A stretch of 64,000 nt of DNA from Camillea tinctor. Its lineage: Eukaryota; Ascomycota; Sordariomycetes; Xylariales; Xylariaceae. Both the position numbers and the translations under genes were made by a program. Positions 60,162 to 64,000 of this stretch are shown piece by piece. The stretch is from positions 910,979-974,978 of the forward strand of contig MU394057.1 of assembly GCA_022578605.1 (NCBI GenBank), given 5' to 3'. Numbering within the stretch: position 1 is the first letter of the stretch; every line of letters begins with the position of its first letter. The notes under the pieces are model-generated. The model saw nothing but the letters and a program-made list of their open reading frames with translations. It did not search any database and was not told the origin of the DNA.

Positions 60162-63025
60162 TCAGCTTCCTGATCCGCTGGGCGTCGGCGAGCTTGCACC
60201 TTTGTTTCTCCGGAAGAAGGTCGACATATTCATGCGAAACCGGCTCGTCTTTTTCTTTAGCGTCGTGTCCGGCTTTAAGGTGGTCCCATTAGAATCCTCC
60301 TCCGAGTTGGAATAATCGACGCCTAAGGCGGGCGTGCTTACGTTGGTAGGGGTCGGCCCTGTAACGACGGGCTTGGGAACGCTGGAAGGGCGTTCTAGAG
60401 ACTCTTGGCTGACGATGCTCGTCCCTTGCGTACTAGGAGAGAGCGGCATCTTGCCCGTGGTAGCGCTCGTCACCTGCGACTGCCAGTCTCCAGAACCTGG
60501 TGCCGAGCTGCTTCCTTCTGTCGTCTCGCTGCACCGCTGTTTTCCGTGGCGTCCTATTCCTCGGTGTTCGTGCTCGTAGTTGTTAAATGGATCGTTCGCT
60601 CGGACATTCGCGCTTTCGAAATCCGTGGAAATACCATTTACTTCTTTGTACCGGCGCGGAAGGTTGGGGAGGACATGGTGGGCTTGGTCTGGCGGCGAGG
60701 ATCCGGCTTTCTTCATTTCGGCATAGTTCTCTGGGATTAAATCGACTTTAGCAGTCTCTACTGAAGAACCTCTTCCGTCTCCAGGCTGGGTGGCCAGGTT
60801 TTTAGCCAAGTCTGTGACGCGGGGAGAAAGCGCTTCCTCGGTGAACAACCTTCTGGTCTCCTCTTCCATACCCGGGATCTCTTCCACTGACTTCTCAAAA
60901 TGGTGCTTGTTCTTGTTGAGCTCGAGGACGGTATATTGCATATCCGGTAATACTTCGGTCACGCCTTGGAATAGAGGGATGGCAAATAAGTTCATGAAAC
61001 CTAGTTGCGCTTTGGCCAGGGATAGGAAGTCTTTCTTGGGAGGTGCTATGAGTGAAGATGGAATACCGATCTCCTCCTCCATGGTCGCTTGCCTAGAGAA
61101 CTCATCACACAGAATTGTCATCCATTGAAGCGCTGTACCGTACCCTCGAGCCTGTAAAACTGTTAACCATCTTCTTTTCTCACCGGTCCCTTTTTTCCTT
61201 TTCTTTTCCCCCTCCCAACGCGCGTGAAACTTACCACGTTGCTAATATCGGCACATTTGATCAGCAAGGAGCAAACCAACGCCTTCTGCTCCTCCAACAT
61301 ACGGCCTTTCCACTCGTTTGTCGAACTGGCTCCCTGCAACTTGATCTTGAGCTCTGAGAGCTTATTCATATAATCAAAATGCAAGCCCATATCTGTTGCT
61401 AGAATTGAGCTTATCATCAGGGTACGCAGCTTCTTGTCTTCAAACGCCTTGGGCCAGTGTCTTCGAAGTATTTGCGAGAAAGCGGCGCAGTGGAATGATT
61501 CTAAGACGGATCGGTCGTTGTACAATTGGGCTAAGGGGGCGTTTAGGACAATGAGGAAACCATTGTTCACGCCCGGATGGCCGACGTCATGGCCGATGGC
61601 ACTGATAAGAAGCGTCAGCGCCTCGAATGGTCCAAGCAAGGCTGCAAGTGGTGACTTCGGCTGCGTCTGCGTGACATGGGATTGGTTAGGATCTAACGGA
61701 TAGGGGGGTAACACTCCAATGTGGACTAGGAAGTTAAAGGTTGCCTGCAGCACGTCAACGGCATGGCGAAAATTATGATACGGCACGAATTTGTTGTAAG
61801 CGGTCCGGCACGCGACAAGAAAGGTGGTTAGTTGATCTAGTATCTGAGTCAGCTTGGGCACTGGCGGACACCAGCATGAACTTCCGACACAACGTTATGA
61901 CCACGTACCTGTTGGTATCCGCCACTTTTCCAACTCTGGCATCGACAAGGCATGCTTGAACATCCGGCACGCGGCAATAAGTAAGGCGTCATCGCAGAAG
62001 TCGTGAGCGCAAAAATGCCAGTTGCCCACCACCTTCTTGATCTCCTTGCGGCGCTCTGACGGCAGATTAATCCTTACGCTGCTGATGCGGTCCTCTTCCT
62101 CCTCGCCAGAGCGACAGATTCCGCTCATCAGACCAGAGACCATAGCCTCCCTGAGATACGCGAACGGCTGCTCATCGTGTACTCCAACCCAGGATCGCTT
62201 CCGGCCTCTTCGAACCTCTAATACTGCTTGCTGTTCCTTAGCAGCCTCCTTGTGGGCTCGATATGCGTGGACTTCGAGAGTGGTCAAGGTCTTCATATGT
62301 AGCGGGCTGGCCATGACGTCGACAGCGCCAGAATCAAGACATTTCCTTAGTAGGGCACGGCTGGTTAGAGACCCGCTGGTCGGATCAGGAGCTTCAGAGA
62401 GATATCCGACGTAGGCAGGCTGTACGGGGCCGTCCATCGCACCGTCATTCGCTGGCGGACTCTGCAGCAGAGGGAAGCTAACGATGGGTATAGGCACGAC
62501 TAATCTCGAGAGGCTTCTCAGATGCGTCTCGTAGACAATTCGTTCCAGTAGCTTGATCCCGTACAATTCTTCGAGGGGACAATCCTCCTTATCACCTTCC
62601 CCAGAAACCTTAGAACACGGAGAAGGATCCCGTGACCGGTACGGTCGCTCTATTACCTGTTCATCGTGTGGAGTGTCTATTAGTACAAGGGTCGGCTTGA
62701 GCTCGACCAACGAAGTATCATGCAAGTGAAGGAGCTTAGATATGCAGGCAATGCCGTTCGTGCAAACGTGGACTGGAGGCTGTTAGCAACAACAACAAAA
62801 AAGAAACAGAGACCACCGTGGGAGTACTAAGGAAGAGGGAAGGGGGCGAGGCTCGTGAGGTGCACTGGGAGAAGTGAACTGACCATCGCCAAAGGCATTT
62901 ACAAGCAGCTCTAGATTGTCCCGAAGCGCGCCGGTCTCTTCCAGCTCGCCAGAGGAAGATCCAAGCAGGCGGTCTCGCAGAACATTCCGATCAACATAGA
63001 TGACATTGCAGGTGGCACTATCCAT
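60162..63025 (-). CDS. PDE2: 3',5'-cyclic-nucleotide phosphodiesterase (high-affinity cAMP PDE, class I)
   Basis: Hydrolyses cAMP and so limits PKA signalling. Exons 63025-62884, 62772-61909, 61860-61235 and 61151-60162 encode 873 residues; introns are 111, 48 and 83 nt and all phases agree. Residues 1-330 form an N-terminal regulatory part like that of yeast Pde2. The catalytic HD domain begins near 340: YHNFRHAVDV carries His364 (proton donor) and His368; GHDVGHPGVNN carries metal ligands His426 and Asp427; the fourth metal ligand is the Asp of CADISNVARG, which spans the last intron. The glutamine and phenylalanine clamp region lies in QLGFMNLFAIPLF. The C-terminal 200 residues are disordered, Ser/Thr-rich, and end in a basic stretch (KKKTSRFRMNMSTFFRRNK). 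The ATG at 63025 begins MDSATCNVIYVDR, a typical start. All metal ligands are intact. Confidence 0.93.
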
Positions 63026-63732
63026 GACGGCGGGCTTTGGTATCCAGCCTCTCGACCGGAATACCTAGACCCAGGGATAGGAACTTGTCGCAATTGGAGG
63101 CGTCTCGGCCGAGAATAGCACGGTGATGCCGAGCAGGTAATATTAACAGAGGAAAGGGAACAATGGCGTTAGATGATAGATGGACAGGTGGGCAGGCGGA
63201 ATGGCGTGCCAAGCTGCAATTATTTCGGGATATCGTGGGTAGGGTGTCGTGTCGTGTGCGTCGTGTGTGGGATGGACGCCTCGGGGATGGTTCGCGCGCT
63301 GCGTGGCACTCGGGACTCGGGTGGTGCTTCGACAGGCCGGCCACGACAATTGGAAGAAAGTAAAAAGTGTACCATCCAAGGGCAAGAAGGGCGCATGCGA
63401 CAGGGCAGGTTGCGCCTATTTATCGGTAGTGCGGGTTCAAGGGGACAAATCGAGAAGCAGCCGGACAGGTTGGTGACATGGGATTTATGGAGGTGAGAAG
63501 AGCTACAAAGTCAGGATATTCGAGTCGACCACGAAGAAACAGCAGACGCTGTACTCGGTAACAGGGCACGGCGGTGGTTTCGCGGAATCTTGGTCTGAAA
63601 GACTTTCTGTGCTCTCTGATGGTACCATGTAGTAAGTAAATAATCGTTGTCCTTGTCTCTTTTGTTTTTTCTTTCTTCCTTTCTTTTTATTTTTCCCTAT
63701 CTTTTTGACAGCAATAGTAACGGAATATTGTA
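63026..63732. other. Upstream region of the phosphodiesterase gene
   Basis: GC-rich promoter and leader on the minus strand, becoming T-rich at 63655-63710. Short overlapping ORFs show no family resemblance. Confidence 0.55.
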
Positions 63733-63880
63733 ATGGTGGTTGGTGGTTGGTGGTAGCAACGGTAGTGGTGATGGTAGCAATAGAAGAAGTAGTAGTAATA
63801 AAGGTAAAGGTAAAAAAGAAAAGAAATAAGTAGTGGTAGTAGTAAAAAAAAAGTAAGTGGTAGTAGTAGCTGTACGTCGC

Positions 63881-63882
<2 letters not shown>
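63733..63882. repeat. GGT/AGT trinucleotide-rich tract
   Basis: Imperfect TGG, GGT and AGT repeats (GGTGGTTGGTGGTTGG, then TAGTAGTAATAAAGG) leading into the poly-G run. Confidence 0.8.
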
Positions 63883-63914
<32 letters not shown>

Positions 63915-64000
63915 GGGGTTGGGGGGGGGGGGGTGTTTTTGTTGGGGGTGGTGGGGGGGTTGTTTTAATATTTTTTGTTTTTTGGTTGTTAAAGGGCGGG
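63883..64000. repeat. Poly-G dominated terminal sequence
   Basis: A run of about 30 G (63883-63912) is followed by TTGGGGTT, about 13 more G and G/T-only sequence to the end of the window. No C occurs between 63882 and the final bases. This is more like a low-quality contig end than genomic sequence. Confidence 0.85.

Noticed and set aside
36444..63025. A functional cluster linking KH protein, phosphatase, PAS kinase and phosphodiesterase
   Set aside because: The genes are on different strands, many kilobases apart, and each belongs to a widely conserved single-copy family; proximity is most simply chance.

Overview
This window is nuclear DNA of a filamentous ascomycete (Pezizomycotina). The genes are broken by short introns of roughly 50-260 nt, most with GTRNGT-like donors and TAG/CAG acceptors. 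Every recognisable protein has its expected place in that group: Efg1, Tpt1, Hut1, a three-KH RNA-binding protein, an Msg5-type MAP-kinase phosphatase, a TBC1D5-like Rab GAP, PAS kinase and a class I cAMP phosphodiesterase. A Sordariomycete, perhaps Xylariales, is my guess; it rests on general appearance, not on a search. No tRNA, rRNA, CRISPR array or intact transposon was found.

Layout. 0.8-3.6 kb: two plus-strand genes, the rRNA-processing factor EFG1 and a protein with two double-stranded-RNA-binding domains, which appears to need a GC-AG intron. 4.2-11.6 kb: an accessory-looking minus-strand block with a six-exon cytochrome P450 and a large secreted Ser/Thr-rich protein joined in frame to a subtilisin-type (S8) protease, interrupted by one in-frame TAG. 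12.6-19.0 kb (minus): tRNA 2'-phosphotransferase TPT1 and a long disordered fungal protein. 19-28.6 kb: a gene desert with microsatellites and weak orphan ORFs. 28.6-37.8 kb: dual-specificity phosphatase (+), HUT1 nucleotide-sugar transporter (-) and KH-domain protein (-). 37.8-43.2 kb: mostly empty, with a possible decayed coding relic. 43.2-54.1 kb: a trafficking-type protein with WG-x-F acidic motifs (-), a TBC Rab-GAP (+) and PAS kinase (-). 54-60 kb: empty. 60.2-63.0 kb: cAMP phosphodiesterase (-). The window ends in a poly-G tract that looks like a contig-end artefact.

The genes do not form one pathway. Most are housekeeping or signalling: RNA metabolism (EFG1, dsRBD, TPT1, KH), membrane traffic and ER transport (TBC, WG-x-F protein, HUT1), and nutrient or stress signalling (MAPK phosphatase, PAS kinase, cAMP phosphodiesterase). 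Only the P450/protease block looks like niche-specific content.

Coordinates of spliced genes are outer limits; exon limits are in the evidence text. Splice sites were placed by eye, from consensus, frame and family resemblance. The least usual observations are the TAG-split protease gene, the GC-AG intron, an ATG-less 100-codon in-frame extension upstream of TPT1 that looks like a mitochondrial presequence, and TAGGTA/TACCTA words recurring through the intergenic DNA.
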